64,000 nucleotides of DNA from Aphidius gifuensis. Lineage: Eukaryota; Arthropoda; Insecta; Hymenoptera; Braconidae. Shown in pieces: positions 1-10,857 of this stretch (position 1 is the stretch's first letter; each line of letters starts with the position of its first letter). Under the pieces are notes generated by a model. That model was not told the DNA's origin and ran no database searches. It was given only the letters and a program-made list of their open reading frames with translations. The stretch is from NCBI RefSeq assembly GCF_014905175.1, contig NC_057789.1:24920555-24984554 (forward strand). Reading direction: 5' to 3'. A program made the position numbers and the translations under genes.

Positions 1-87
1 TGCATAAAGTGATTTTTTTAATTCTTCTTTTTTTATTTTCTCGTTTAAATTATTAATGTATATTGTATTATTCGGACAAATATCCAT
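1..87 (-). CDS. snf: snf (U1A/U2B'' RRM protein) 5' end, cut by window edge
   Basis: Minus-strand coding start at 87..85 encodes 29 residues and runs off the window. The visible part begins MDICPNNTIYINNLNEKI, which is the start of the first RNA-recognition motif of the SNF/U1A/U2B'' spliceosomal proteins (RNP2 element IYINNL). In that family the protein binds stem-loops of U1 and U2 snRNA in the nucleus. The same stretch recurs at 3070-3294 and 6228-6452, where it is truncated after about 67-71 codons. This copy could be a third truncated copy or the parental gene; the window does not say which. Upstream on the minus strand a leader intron is visible (acceptor just before the ATG, donor near 232). 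Confidence 0.7.
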   Translation of the reverse strand, partial: MDICPNNTIYINNLNEKIKKEELKKSLYA

Positions 88-1431
88 GATTACTATAAAC
101 AATAAAATTAATATGAAAATTTGTTTAATTAATTTGTCCAAGCAAACACAACAAATATTTGTCAATTTTTTTACTCATATTTGATAAATAAAAAATGACA
201 CATAAATATTAAATAATTATTATAAATATTACCTGGAATATTGGAGATCAATGTTTTACTTTAAATACAATTTATATTTGTTTACAAGTAATTGTTAATT
301 GTTATTAATTCAACGTCAACGTTTTGTCAGGGTCAACTTGTTATTTATTTTTATTTGTTTTTATTTGAGGTTGGTTTAAGCTGGTTTAAGTCAAGCCTTC
401 ATGACGACGACGATTTTACAAAGCCAAGTTTACAATGATTTTTTTTGGTAGTAATAACAATAATAATAATATATTATTAATAATTAATATTTATTTATTA
501 TTTATGAATAAATAAATGTGATACTTTGATGATTTATTAGCATGAATAAATTTATTTAAATACATAAATATTTTGGCATAATTTATTAGATCAAATTCAG
601 AAACTTTTCATTCATAATTTCATTCATAATAGCTAGGGTAAATAATAATTAATTTGGTCATTTAGCAGTATTAATTTATGTTATTATCTAATTATTGAAA
701 TATAAAAATATATGTCTTAAGCAAACACTTTTTCATTAATAAAATAATATCATCAAGTAGTAATCACATGATTATTTGATTACAAAATATATTTATTTTA
801 AATGAACGTTTGTACTTTGTATTGAGCATCAAGCCCAATAATTAATTACACACTTTTTTTTTTCTTGTTGTTTTGGATTGTTGATGAAAAATAAATATAT
901 ATTCCTAAGTATATAAAGAGTTTAAATTGAGAATTTGATTTTTTTCTTTATTTTTGAATCTCTTAAAATTAATTGAATGAATTTTTAATTGAGCCACTTG
1001 GTTCGTTTCTAATACTTATGATAAATCGTTTTATCTTTAATAATGAGAATCAATCATACAGATGTATATAAATAAATCTGTAAATAAATAAATAAATAGT
1101 AAATTAAATAAAAATTTGTTTTTAATATTTTTACTATTTACTGATAAAACGAGATATGTATTTTTGTTTTACTGTATTAGTTTTTTGTCTCAATTGATTT
1201 ATTTGTCTGACAAAAAACTATTCAGCTATTCATTTTATTTCAAACGATAAAAAAAACGAAAATTAAATTTACAAATAATTATAATAAATCTAATAAAAAA
1301 TAACAAATATAATAAAAAAATGAAAATTGCAACTTGGCAGTGTTGAATTATTATTCTAGTTTTTTTGATTGCTTATGATTATGAGAGTAACACAGCCTCT
1401 ACCTCCATGTCCACTAGCTAATTTTTTTAAT
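88..1431. other. Intergenic: leader and upstream region of the first snf copy
   Basis: No gene was found. Bases up to about 330 hold the putative leader intron and 5' UTR of the snf-like copy. The rest matches the equivalent spacer at 3295-4539 almost base for base in long stretches, with small deletions, so it is part of the tandem unit. Very AT-rich with several poly-T runs. Confidence 0.6.
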
Positions 1432-3012
1432 TTAATAAAAAAAACTTGATGGACTTGTAATGGGTACAGCAGATTGAGTATTTTCATATACGATGAGTGG
1501 TTCTGGACAATCTTCTGTTAATTTAAGTATTTTTTCGACAGCTCTTCGAGTTACCTTTGTATTTTCAATATTTAAAAATTGTAAATTTGGTAAATTTTCA
1601 ACAACTTTAAATACCCCTTTATCAGTGATATTAATGCAATTTGATATATTCAAGATGATCAATTTTTGATTGAATAAACATTGAATTGATTCATCAGTGA
1701 TAAATTCATTTTTTCTTGATGGTCGAAACGAACAAGTTAAACCAAGATTGAATTTTTCTAATTGTTTCAATTCATCAATTGCACTCATACCAAACATAGT
1801 TATATGGCTTTTATATTACTTTAATTAATTCATCAACATAATATCAAATATAAATTCTCGAGATTTTTCAAATACCCAATTGGAAACATATTGATTCTTG
1901 TATCAAGGATTGGATGATTATTCGGCCAAGAAGTCATTAAAGATAGATAAGTCAAGTTTTCAATTTCACCTATCGATTGTAGTAATAGTTGACTTAGTCC
2001 AAAATCACTTATTTCTAAACGATTCAAAGCGGTTAGTCGAGGAAGTACCTGAAAATTAAATAATATTTTTTATTGTAATATATATAATATTTATTAAAAA
2101 TTTAAACTCACCGAAGCCAATGGATCTGGTGAGAAAATTTTATTTTCTTCTAAAGTACATAACAATTCTAATCTTTTCAAGGTTCCACCAATTTGTTCCA
2201 ATGACTTGGCTAAAGTCATTGGTAGAGTTGAACTTTCACATTGCCATTCAATCGTTAGATCTTTAAGCTGAGACATATTAGAAAAACAATTTTCAAAATC
2301 TTGATTCATTATTTCTTTGAATCTTGAATAAAGAGACTCAAGATTTGGACAATTAGCATTGATTATTGGCATTATTTCAGAAATCGGATATTGTTTTACA
2401 TTTAGACAAGTTAAATTACTTCCACAGAGATTAATTAGGTACTCTAGATCATTTGCTTTTTCATGAATTTCGTTAACTGAATCATTTTCATTGCTATTAA
2501 ATGTATATTTTGTAAAGCATGAAGAAAGAAATCGATTCGTCCTATCTTTACATACTGAAAAATTAATTAAATATTTTCATTAGTATATTTAGAGTAATAC
2601 AAAATTTTTTTTTTCTTTTATCATTAAAAATTATATAGTGTTGTTATTTTCTTACTTTTTTCGAGTCGTGGTTGACTAACAAATAGGGGAGCCATGCGAA
2701 TCATACGCAAATCACTCTCTGCCTTTAGTTTTCTTCTATATTCATTTTCATGATCATAATCATTATTATCATCATCATCATCACCTATAACTATTATTAC
2801 TCCAGAATGTGGGCGTTTTGTTGATAACTCAAGCTGTATAAGAAAAGAATTAGTTTATTATTTTATTTTATTAACAGTAAACAATAACAGTAGCTGCAAA
2901 AATATAATATAAAACTTACTTCTTCTTTTGAAATTGACCTAAATTCTTCAAACCATTCGGTAGGATTTAAATCTGCAGTCTTCTTATTCATCTTACTTGG
3001 ATTAGTCTCCAT
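1432..3012 (-). pseudogene. F-box/AMN1-type LRR gene, copy 1, frameshifted
   Basis: This is a four-exon minus-strand gene parallel to the intact copy at 4540-6169: exons 3012-2920, 2833-2656, 2554-2112 and 2048-1432. The first three exons keep reading frame and splice sites. The exon-2 product has an added Asp/Asn-rich run (around 2770-2790) absent from copy 2. Exon 4 is 617 bases against 666 in copy 2. About 49 bases are missing around 1800-1860, so the frame breaks after ENLYLILC and reopens at FGMSAIDELK. The loss removes an LRR (the stretch around CNNAKRLKFLHITG in copy 2). The remaining LRR text is nearly identical to copy 2, so inactivation looks recent. It could still make a C-terminally truncated protein. 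Confidence 0.75.
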
Positions 3013-3069
3013 ATTTTATTTTCGCTTAACTTGAAAAAAAAAAACAAAAATCAATGAATTATTATATCG
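3013..3069 (-). promoter_or_regulatory. Leader of LRR copy 1 with possible splice acceptor
   Basis: On the minus strand a T-rich tract followed by CAAG lies about 16 bases before the LRR start codon, and it is conserved at 6185-6205 in copy 2. It could be a 3' splice site joining a distant 5' UTR exon to the LRR coding exon. Inference only. Confidence 0.35.
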
Positions 3070-3294
3070 TCAAAATAATATTAAATTCATCAACTTTGTT
3101 GCATTTGTTGCAATTGATATTTCCTCGAATATAACAAATGCTTGACCACGCATTTTCAATATCTTTATTGCAACAATATCTATTATTTGTCCAAATTGAG
3201 AAAATATTGCATAAAGTGATTTTTTTAAATCTTCTTTTTTTATTTTCCCGTTTAAATTATTAATGTATATTGTATTATTCAGACAAATATCCAT
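3070..3294 (-). pseudogene. snf: Truncated snf first-RRM fragment, copy 2
   Basis: Coding-like stretch of 74 codons starting at 3294..3292. It matches the first RRM of SNF/U1A: IYINNLN (RNP2), then SLYAIFSQFGQI, then RGQAFVIF (RNP1, the RGxAFVxF signature). Similarity to the family stops near ATNATKLM, after which a few unrelated residues lead to a stop. The end of the RRM and all later domains are missing, so it cannot make a working SNF. An AAA/GTTGAT junction at the point of divergence suggests that an exon and part of its intron were copied, meaning DNA-level duplication rather than a retrocopy. It has its own upstream leader intron (acceptor just before the ATG). Confidence 0.75.
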
Positions 3295-4539
3295 GATTAC
3301 TATAAACAATAAAATTAATATGAAAATTTGTTTAAATAATTTGTCCAAGCACACAACAAATATTTGTCAATTTTTTTTACTCATATTTGATAAATAAAAA
3401 ATGACACATAAATATTAAATAATTATTATAAATTTTACCTGGAATATTGGAGATCAATGTTTAACTTTAAATACAATTTAGGTATATTTGTTTACAATAA
3501 ATTGTTAATTGTTATTAAATTTTAATTCAACGTCAATGTTTTGTCAGGGTCAACTTGTTATTTATTTTTATTTGTTTTTATTTGAGGTTGGTTTGGGACT
3601 TGGGTTGGTTTAAGCTGGTTTAAGTCAAGCCTTCATGACGACGACGATTTTACAAAGCCAAGTTTACAATGATTTTTTTGGTAATAATAACAATATATTA
3701 TTAATAATTAATATTTATTTATTATTTATGAATAAATAAATGTGATACTTTGATGATTTATTAGCATGAATAAATTTATTTAAATACATTAATATTTTGG
3801 CATACTTTATTGGATTAAATTGAGAAACTTTTCATTCATAATTAAATTAAAATTTGATTTATTTTTTTTTATTGATATTTTTATGAGATAATAGCTAGGG
3901 TAAATAATAATTAATTTATAAATAAAAAAGAAATTATTAATTTGGTTATTCGGCAGTATTAATTTGTGCTATTATCTAATTGAAATATAAAAATATCTGT
4001 TTTAAGCACACACTTTTTCATTAATAAAATAATATCATCAAGTAGTAATCACATGATTATTTGATTACAAAATATATTTATTTAAATGAACGTACTTTGT
4101 ATTGAGCAACAAGCCCAATAATTAATTACACACTTTTTTTTCTCTTGTTGTTTTGGATTGTTGATGAAAAATAAATATATATTCCTAAGTATATAATGAG
4201 TTTAAATTGAGAATTTGATTTTTTTCTTTATTTTTGAATCTCTTAAAATTAATTAAATGAATTTTCAATTGAGCCACTTGGTTCGTTTCTAATATGATAA
4301 ATCGTTTTATCTTTAATAATGAGAATCAATCGTACAGATGGATATAAATATATCTGTAAATAAATGAATAAATAATAAATTAAATAAAAATTTGTTTTTA
4401 ATATTTTTACTATTTATTGATGAAACGAAATAAGTATTTTTGTTTTATATATTATTATAATTTCGATAATTTACAGTAATGATTATGAGAGTAACACAGC
4501 CTCTACCTCCATGTCCACTGGCTAATTTTTTTAGATTTA
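3295..4539. other. Intergenic spacer of the tandem unit
   Basis: No gene was found. It contains the leader and upstream region of the truncated snf copy (minus strand, to about 3610), then AT-rich spacer. It aligns with 88-1431 over nearly its whole length, with short indels. Confidence 0.55.
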
Positions 4540-6169
4540 TTAATAAAAAAAACTTGATGGACTTGTAATGGGTACAGCAGATTGAGTATTTTCATATACG
4601 ATAAGTGGTTCTGGACAATCTTCTGTTAATTTAAGTATTTTTTCGACAGCTCTTCGAGTTACCTTTGTATTTTTAATATTTAAAAATTGTAAATTTGGTA
4701 AATTTTCAACAACTTTAAATACCCCTTTATCAGTGATATTGATGCAATTTGATATATTCAAGATGATCAATTTTTGATTGAATAAACATTGAATTGATTC
4801 ATCAGTGATAAATTCATTTTTTCTTGATGGTCGAAACGAACAAGTTAAACCAAGATTGAATTTTTCCAATTGTTCTAATTTATTAATTGCACTCATACCA
4901 AAATCACTTATATTTGTGCCAGTTATATGTAAAAACTTTAATCTTTTAGCATTATTACAAAGATTAATCAAAAATTCATCTCTAACACCATAATCACAAT
5001 CAATACATAAATTCTCGAGATTTTTCAAATACCCAATTGGATGCATATTGATCCTTGTATCAAGGATTGGATGATTATTCGGCCAAGAAGTCATTAAAGA
5101 TAGATAAGTCAAATTTTCAATTTCACCTATCGACTGTAGTAATAGTTGACTTAGTCCAAAACTACGTATTTCTAAACGATTCAAAGCGGTTAGTCGAGGA
5201 AGTACCTGAAAAATAAAAAATAATTTATTAAAAATTAAATAATATTTTTTATTGTAATAAATATAATATTTATTAAAATTTAAACTCACCGAAGCCAATG
5301 GATCTGGTAAGAAAATTTTATTTTCTTCTAAAATACATAAAAAGTCTAATCTTTTCAAGGTTCCAGCAATTTGTTCCAATGACTTGGCTAGAGTCATTGG
5401 TAGAGTTGAATTTTCACATTGCCATTCAATCGTTAGATCTTTAAGCTGAGACATATTAGAAAAACAATTTTCAAAATCTTGACTCATTATCTCTTTGAAT
5501 CTTGAATAAAGATTCTCAAGATTTGAACAATTAGCATTGATTATTGGCATTATTTGAGAAGTAGGATATTCTTTTACATTTAGATAAGTTAAATTACTTC
5601 CACAGAGATTAATTAGGTACTCTAGATCATTTGCTTTTTCATGAAATTCATTAACTGAATCATCTTCATCGCTCTTAAATGAATATTCTGTAAAGCATGA
5701 AGAAAGAAACTGATTCGTCCTATCTTTACATACTGAAAAATTAATTAAATATTTTCATTAGTATATTTAGAGTAATACAAAATTTTTTTTTGTTTTTATC
5801 ATAAAAAATTATATAGTGTTGTTATTTTCTTACTTTTTTCGAGTCGTGGTTGACTAACAAATAGAGGAGCCATGCGAATCATACGCAAATCACTCTCTGC
5901 TTTTCGTTTTTTTCCATATTCATTTTCATTTATATAATCATCTCTAGATATTAATACTGCAGAATGTGGAGGTTTTGTTGATAACTCAAGCTGTATAAGA
6001 AAAAAATTAGTTTATTATTTAATTTAATCAACAACAAACAAAAACAGTAGCTGCAAAAATATAATATAAAACTTACTTCTTCTTTTGAAATTGACCTGAA
6101 TTTTTCAAACCATTCGGTAGGACTTAAATCTGCAGTCTTCTCATTCATCTTACTTGGATTAGTCTCCAT
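4540..6169 (-). CDS. F-box/AMN1-type leucine-rich repeat protein, intact copy
   Basis: Four exons on the minus strand: 6169-6077, 5990-5834, 5732-5290 and 5205-4540, with all introns GT/AG and phases consistent, giving 452 residues. The first 80 or so residues are charged and unrecognised (METNPSKMNEKT...). Residues from about 105 on hold irregular 22-28 residue LRRs of the AMN1/F-box type, e.g. LIILNISNCINITDKGV followed by LPNLQFLNIKNTKVT. I see no convincing F-box, no signal peptide and no membrane segment, so an intracellular adaptor-like role is possible but not shown. It lies 59 bases downstream of a truncated snf exon on the same strand and may use the snf promoter. LRR proteins are known from aphid-parasitoid venom, but whether this one is venom-expressed cannot be told from sequence. 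Confidence 0.8.
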
Positions 6170-6227
6170 ATTTTATTTTCGCTTAACTTGAAAAAAAAAA
6201 AACAAAAATCAATGAATTATTATATCG

Positions 6228-6452
6228 TCAAAATAATATTAAATTCATCAACTTTGTTGCATTTGTTGCACTTGATATTTCATTGAATATAACAAATGCT
6301 TGACCACGCATTTTCAATATCTTTATTGCAACAATATCCATTATTTGCCCAAATTGAGAAAACATTGCATAAAGTGATTTTTTTAATTCTTCTTTTTTTA
6401 TTTTCTCGTTTAAATTATTAATGTATATTGTATTATTCGGACAAATATCCAT
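6228..6452 (-). pseudogene. snf: Truncated snf first-RRM fragment, copy 3
   Basis: Same fragment as at 3070-3294, starting MDICPNNTIYINNLNEKI and ending after SATNATKLMN with a stop. It keeps RNP2 and RNP1. An in-frame ATG farther upstream (6530) adds hydrophobic residues read from the leader intron and is not a likely start. A leader intron can be read on the minus strand: donor CCAG/gtaaaa near 6599, acceptor ttatag/ just before the ATG. The fragment is closer to the family consensus than copy 2 (EKIKKEE, as in other animals). Confidence 0.75.
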
Positions 6453-7035
6453 GATTACTATAAACAATAAAATTAATATGAAAATTTGTTTAATTAATTT
6501 GTCCAAGCAAACACAACAAATATTTGTCAATTTTTTTACTCATATTTGATAAATAAAATATGACACATAAACATTAAATAATTATTATAAATTTTACCTG
6601 GAATATTGGAGATCAATGTTTAACTTTAAATACAATTTAGGTATATTTGTTTACAATAAATTGTTAATTGTTATGAAATTTTAATTCAACGTCAATGTTT
6701 TGTTATTTTTTTTTGGAGCATTTTCGAGGTTCGTTTGAAGTCAAATTTCCATGGCGACGACAATTTTACAAAGCCAAGTTTACAATATTTTTTGGTCATA
6801 ATAATAATAATAATAACAATAATATATTATTAATTTTTATTTATTATTATGATCAAATAATTGTGATATTATAATGATTTATTATCATGAATAAATTTGT
6901 TTTAATATATAAAAATTTTGGCATAATTTATTAGATTAAATTGAGAAACTTTTCATTCATAATTAAATTAAAATTTGATTCATTTTTTTTTATTGATATT
7001 TTTATGGGGTAATAATTAGGGTAAATAATAATCAA

Positions 7036-8880
7036 TAAATAATTTGTCAATGATAATTAATAGAACAAGACAAAAATTAAAATGTATAAAATTATTTTAA
7101 ACAAATAAAATTTATGTATGCAAATAAATTATGAAATTGCGTCTGCGCTCAAATATGAATTTACATAATTTTCATGACATATTTTACGTGAAATAAATTG
7201 TATAAAATTTATTTTCAAATTTATTTATTATAAAGAGATGATTAAAATACAACAAATTTGTTTAAATAATTCAAGGGCGGAGTTGTAACATTTATTCTTT
7301 GTCTTTAAAAATCGATTGTCAAAGGAAAAAAAAAGAAAAAAAAAAAAGCAATCGAATATAACAGAAAAAAAAAAAAAAAAACAATAATAAATTGACTGTC
7401 CAACGGCTTGAAACAATAAAAAGGGGTAGAGGGTTGAAAAAAATTTAAAAATAAAAGTATATTCAAGCCAATGAAATTAAATCTACAAAAAAAAATTGGA
7501 GTAATTTTTTTTGCTGCTTGTATATTCAAGTTTAATTAGTTAATTAAAATTAATAAATAAATAATAATTAAGCAAATCGATTGATGAAAAAAAGAAAAGC
7601 AAAAAAAAAAAAAGGCTGGAATTTACAGGGAGGATAATGCTGTTGCTGGAAATGCTGGAAGCTGGAGCCCTCTGTTGAAATTTAATTTTCTAAACTAGTT
7701 TCTTAATTTATAATTCAATCTGTGTGCATATAATAATAATAAACTTTAATCTAAAAAAGAGTAAAAATAAATTAACAATAAAATTAATAAACCCTGGATA
7801 ATAAAAAGTTTTAAAAGTTCCATGAAATTTCGTTTTTAATATTGAGCAAAAATATTTATTTAATTAATTTATAATTAATTATTAATCTTTGATAAATAAA
7901 TTTCAAATATTTGAGTTAATTTTAATTAAAATTTCAATCCTTCAATTATCTATAATTAATTAATTCAAACAAATTATCAACAAAGACTCCACAAGCAACA
8001 ATGAAACACCAAAATTTTATATAAAAAATCTTTCATCTCTTTTTATCTTCAATGCTCAAGATACCCGCCACAACACTGACCAACATGGCTACCTCTTGAT
8101 TTCCTACCCCTACTCATTATCCCAATAAATTCTCAAAATAATACGATAAAAATTTATAAAATTTTTTTCAAAATATTATTATTAAAAAAAAATTCATCTA
8201 AAATTTACAAAAAAAAAATATCATAATAAATTCATTAAATAAACTAATTGTTTATTTTTTTATTTTTAATTTATAACAATAAATAAATAAAGTATAAAAA
8301 AAATAAAAAAAAAAAAATATATAAAATGAGGGAGTCGGCCAAGCAGCAGCAGCTTCCTGAAGACAGGATCGATCGGGGAGAGACACACACACAACACACA
8401 AAATAAGGGGTAATTTTTTGGCGGGAATTCCCACGGCACGCTGTATAAATCCCCTCCTTTACCCCCAACTTTCCCCTCATTCATAAAAGCCATCACATAA
8501 ATATACAACTTAAAATAATTAAATTAAAAAAAAAATAAATAAATTATAACATAAAATAATAATGAAAAAAATCACCAAATTATTTAAAAAAAAAAACAAT
8601 TATTAATATTTATAATTATTAAAATAAAAAAATAATAATTTAAAAAAAAACCTAATTAAAAAAAATGAATAGAATTTGCAAGAGAGTGAGTGAGAAAATA
8701 GGAAAAAAAAAAAAGCTAAAAATTTTTATTTTTTTTTTTCAATGATAGTGGGAGAAAGCGAATAAATAAATTGTCAGAGTATGGGGTTGTTGAGAGGTAG
8801 GCGAGGGAAGGGATGTATATATGTATATTAATAATATACATGTATATGTGTATTAAAATATAGTTGTATTTGTGATAGAG
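7036..8880. other. Intergenic, with a GC-rich patch at 8325-8480
   Basis: No coding gene could be supported. Long A and T runs give only shadow ORFs. A compositionally distinct patch at 8325-8480 carries promoter-like motifs and is listed separately. It could be a distal promoter for the HMGA-like gene downstream. Confidence 0.5.
8414..8450 (+). promoter_or_regulatory. Overlapping E2F-like and palindromic kB-like sites plus TATA box
   Basis: TTTTGGCGGGAA at 8416-8427 fits the E2F consensus and overlaps GGGAATTCCC at 8423-8432, a perfect palindromic Rel/NF-kB-type site. TATAAAT follows at 8444-8450. The patch is GC-rich in a very AT-rich setting. Function is inferred from motifs only. Confidence 0.4.
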
Positions 8881-9007
8881 GGTATTTGCGATAGTGCAAC
8901 TCGAAGTCTCGAATCGCGTCTCAGTGTGCTTTGAAGCCGACAATTGTACGTGTGAACCGGCAACTTGCCATTTTATCACAAATAAATACAACTTACAATA
9001 ACCCAAG
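8881..9007 (+). promoter_or_regulatory. Probable promoter and 5' UTR exon of the HMGA-like gene
   Basis: A GC-richer island contains TCAGTGTG at 8921, close to an arthropod initiator (TCAGT). It ends in ACCCAAG/gtaagc, a strong splice donor at 9008. The next strong acceptor in front of a coding exon is tatctag at 10387, 18 bases before the HMGA-like start codon. I infer a leader intron of about 1.38 kb. Confidence 0.5.
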
Positions 9008-10387
9008 GTAAGCATTATCATAAAAAACTCAAATAATAATCAAATTAAATTTTAAATTAAATATAATTTATTATAAATTTTTTAAAAATAATTATTTTTA
9101 ATTTTATATTATTGTTAAACTCATAAATATTTATCATAAATTTTTTCATTTTTTTTTTTGACATTTTATTTTTTCCATTTATTTATTTACTCAATTAAAC
9201 TAACAATATATAATTTTTTATAAATTTTTTTTTTTTTTTTTGGAGTATTTTTATTGATATTATTATTATATTTTAACTGTTGATAAGTATTATTATTTTT
9301 AATTAAAAAAAAAAATAGTTGAATGTTTGTGTGTTGCGTCGCACACTCGACGCCGCGTCTTTCATTCAATGGCGTCTTACCGGCCAATAATCATTAATTT
9401 TACAAATGTTAATACATAATATTTGTTGATAATTATTTGGTGATTAATTTAGTATATTTATTTGTTAATTTTATAAATTTATTTCATCATAGTTTTTAGT
9501 CAGCTTGGGTGAGTTGTTAAATGACGCGCGAATATTTGGTGGCGTCGGTTTTTTTTTCATTTATTGTTATTATCACGGTTATATTATTTGTGCATGTATA
9601 TTATTTGCCAACAATACTCCGTGAATGTAGCAAAGCGCCGTCGCGACCCACGCGTCGTTTTGTTCCAACTTCAGCTTGTTTAATTTTTGCTTTGGCAATT
9701 TCGAAAATGGCGGGCGACATTTATTTTTATTTTATTATTGTGAAAAAAATTTTTTTTTTTACAATAATTATTTCGCCATTAATTTAATACTAATTTATTT
9801 GATATTTTTAGTATTTTTTTTGATAATTTTTTAGTATTTTTATGTGATGATGAGAATTTTTTATAAATTTTATTTTTATTTTTTTTTTTTGTTGTGGAAA
9901 TATAATGGCGGGAAGCTCTGACATTTTGATGATGGTCAATGCGACGGTGAGATAAACGAATTTTTATTGGACCATAGGATGATGCGTAATTATTTTGCAA
10001 AATTAAAGACAATCTTTGCGTCGTAATTTTTTTATTTTTTTTATTTTTTTTTTTTATGCATTTTTTTTTTTTTTTAAATTGAGATGAGATTTTATTTTTT
10101 ATTTTTTTTTAAGCGGTATTTTAGATTATTAAAAAAAATCGACCGACGCCTTTAAGAAAATCGATAGTTGCCCAGGTATTCTGTTAACAGAGCCCTCCTT
10201 TATTTATTTTTTATATTTCATTATTATTATATTTTTTTTTTATTATAATCTGGCTGTTCTTGGAATCTCCATATTTTTTCGTGTATTATTAATTTTTTTT
10301 CTTGTAATATATTTATGATTAATTTCTAGCTTGTTTATTTAATTTTATAAATTAATGATTAATTAATTTTTGTTGTTTGTTATCTAG
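9008..10387 (+). other. Leader intron of the HMGA-like gene
   Basis: No independent gene is supported. It contains two short GC-rich patches (9340-9385 and 9600-9720) and two ATGGCGG-type motifs (near 9707 and 9904) resembling YY1/Pho sites, so an internal alternative promoter is possible. Confidence 0.4.
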
Positions 10388-10405
10388 GGTATAAATTATT
10401 AAAAA

Positions 10406-10857
10406 ATGTCAGACGATAATTCACCAGCTGTAGAAGAGCAGAAAAAGAAGCGTGGTCGTCCAGCGAAATCAGATAAAACTGGTGTTGTAAAAGAACCAAA
10501 AAAGCGTGGTAGATCTGTTGCTGAAAAAAATAATTCACCACGTACACCAAAATCTGATAATGAAGATGATGCACCAGCTGGACCAGTCAAGAGAGGTAGA
10601 GGTAGACCAAAAGGTTCACACAAGAAGAAGGTAAACAAATAATTTTATCCATTGTTTTTATTTATTAAACCTCTTGTTTCTTTATTATAAATAATTAATT
10701 TATTATTGTTTTGGTTTAAAAGGGATCACCCAAATCATCATCAGCAGGCTCAGGTGGTCGTGGACGTGGAAGACCCAAGAAAGTAGAAGATAAACCTGAA
10801 AGCACCGGTGAAGAAGAAGATGAACAAGAAGAAGATGAAGAAGAAGAAGAAAATTGA
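10406..10857 (+). CDS. HMGA-like AT-hook chromatin protein
   Basis: Two exons, 10406-10630 and 10723-10857, joined by a 92-base GT/AG intron, give 119 residues. AT-hooks are visible as KKRGRPAKS (about 14-22), a weaker KKRGRSVAEK (32-41), KRGRGRPKG (62-70) and GRGRGRPKK (87-95). The C-terminus is an acidic run of Glu and Asp from about residue 103. Several AT-hooks followed by an acidic tail is the layout of HMGA proteins, small nuclear proteins that bind the minor groove of AT-rich DNA and shape enhancer complexes and heterochromatin. The start is set by the ATG 18 bases after the leader-intron acceptor. It is probably nuclear and general in function; in a genome this AT-rich, potential targets would be everywhere. 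It is distinct from the longer fly D1 protein. Confidence 0.85.

Larger units (their letters stand above)
1..7035. repeat. Tandem segmental duplication, period about 3.2 kb
   Basis: The string tgcataaagtg (start of the snf-like match) occurs at 1, 3208 and 6366, giving periods of 3207 and 3158 bases. Each unit, read on the minus strand, is snf leader and first RRM exon, then LRR gene, then spacer. Homology to the spacer can be followed beyond the third snf copy, with a divergent patch near 6700-6800, until about 7035, which marks the right edge. The left edge lies outside the window. Confidence 0.85.

Noticed and set aside
4540..6169. F-box in the N-terminus of the small LRR gene
   Set aside because: The first 100 residues lack the usual LPxE...I and W-x-x-(L/V) spacing; only the LRR part is supported.
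6453..6530. Hydrophobic N-terminal extension (MTNICCVCLDKLIKQIF...) of the snf fragment as a signal peptide
   Set aside because: It is read from the leader intron; the family start is at the downstream Met (MDICPNN).
9521..9787. 88-residue plus ORF with a hydrophobic start
   Set aside because: Lies in the HMGA leader intron, ends in poly-T derived Phe/Ile runs and resembles nothing known.
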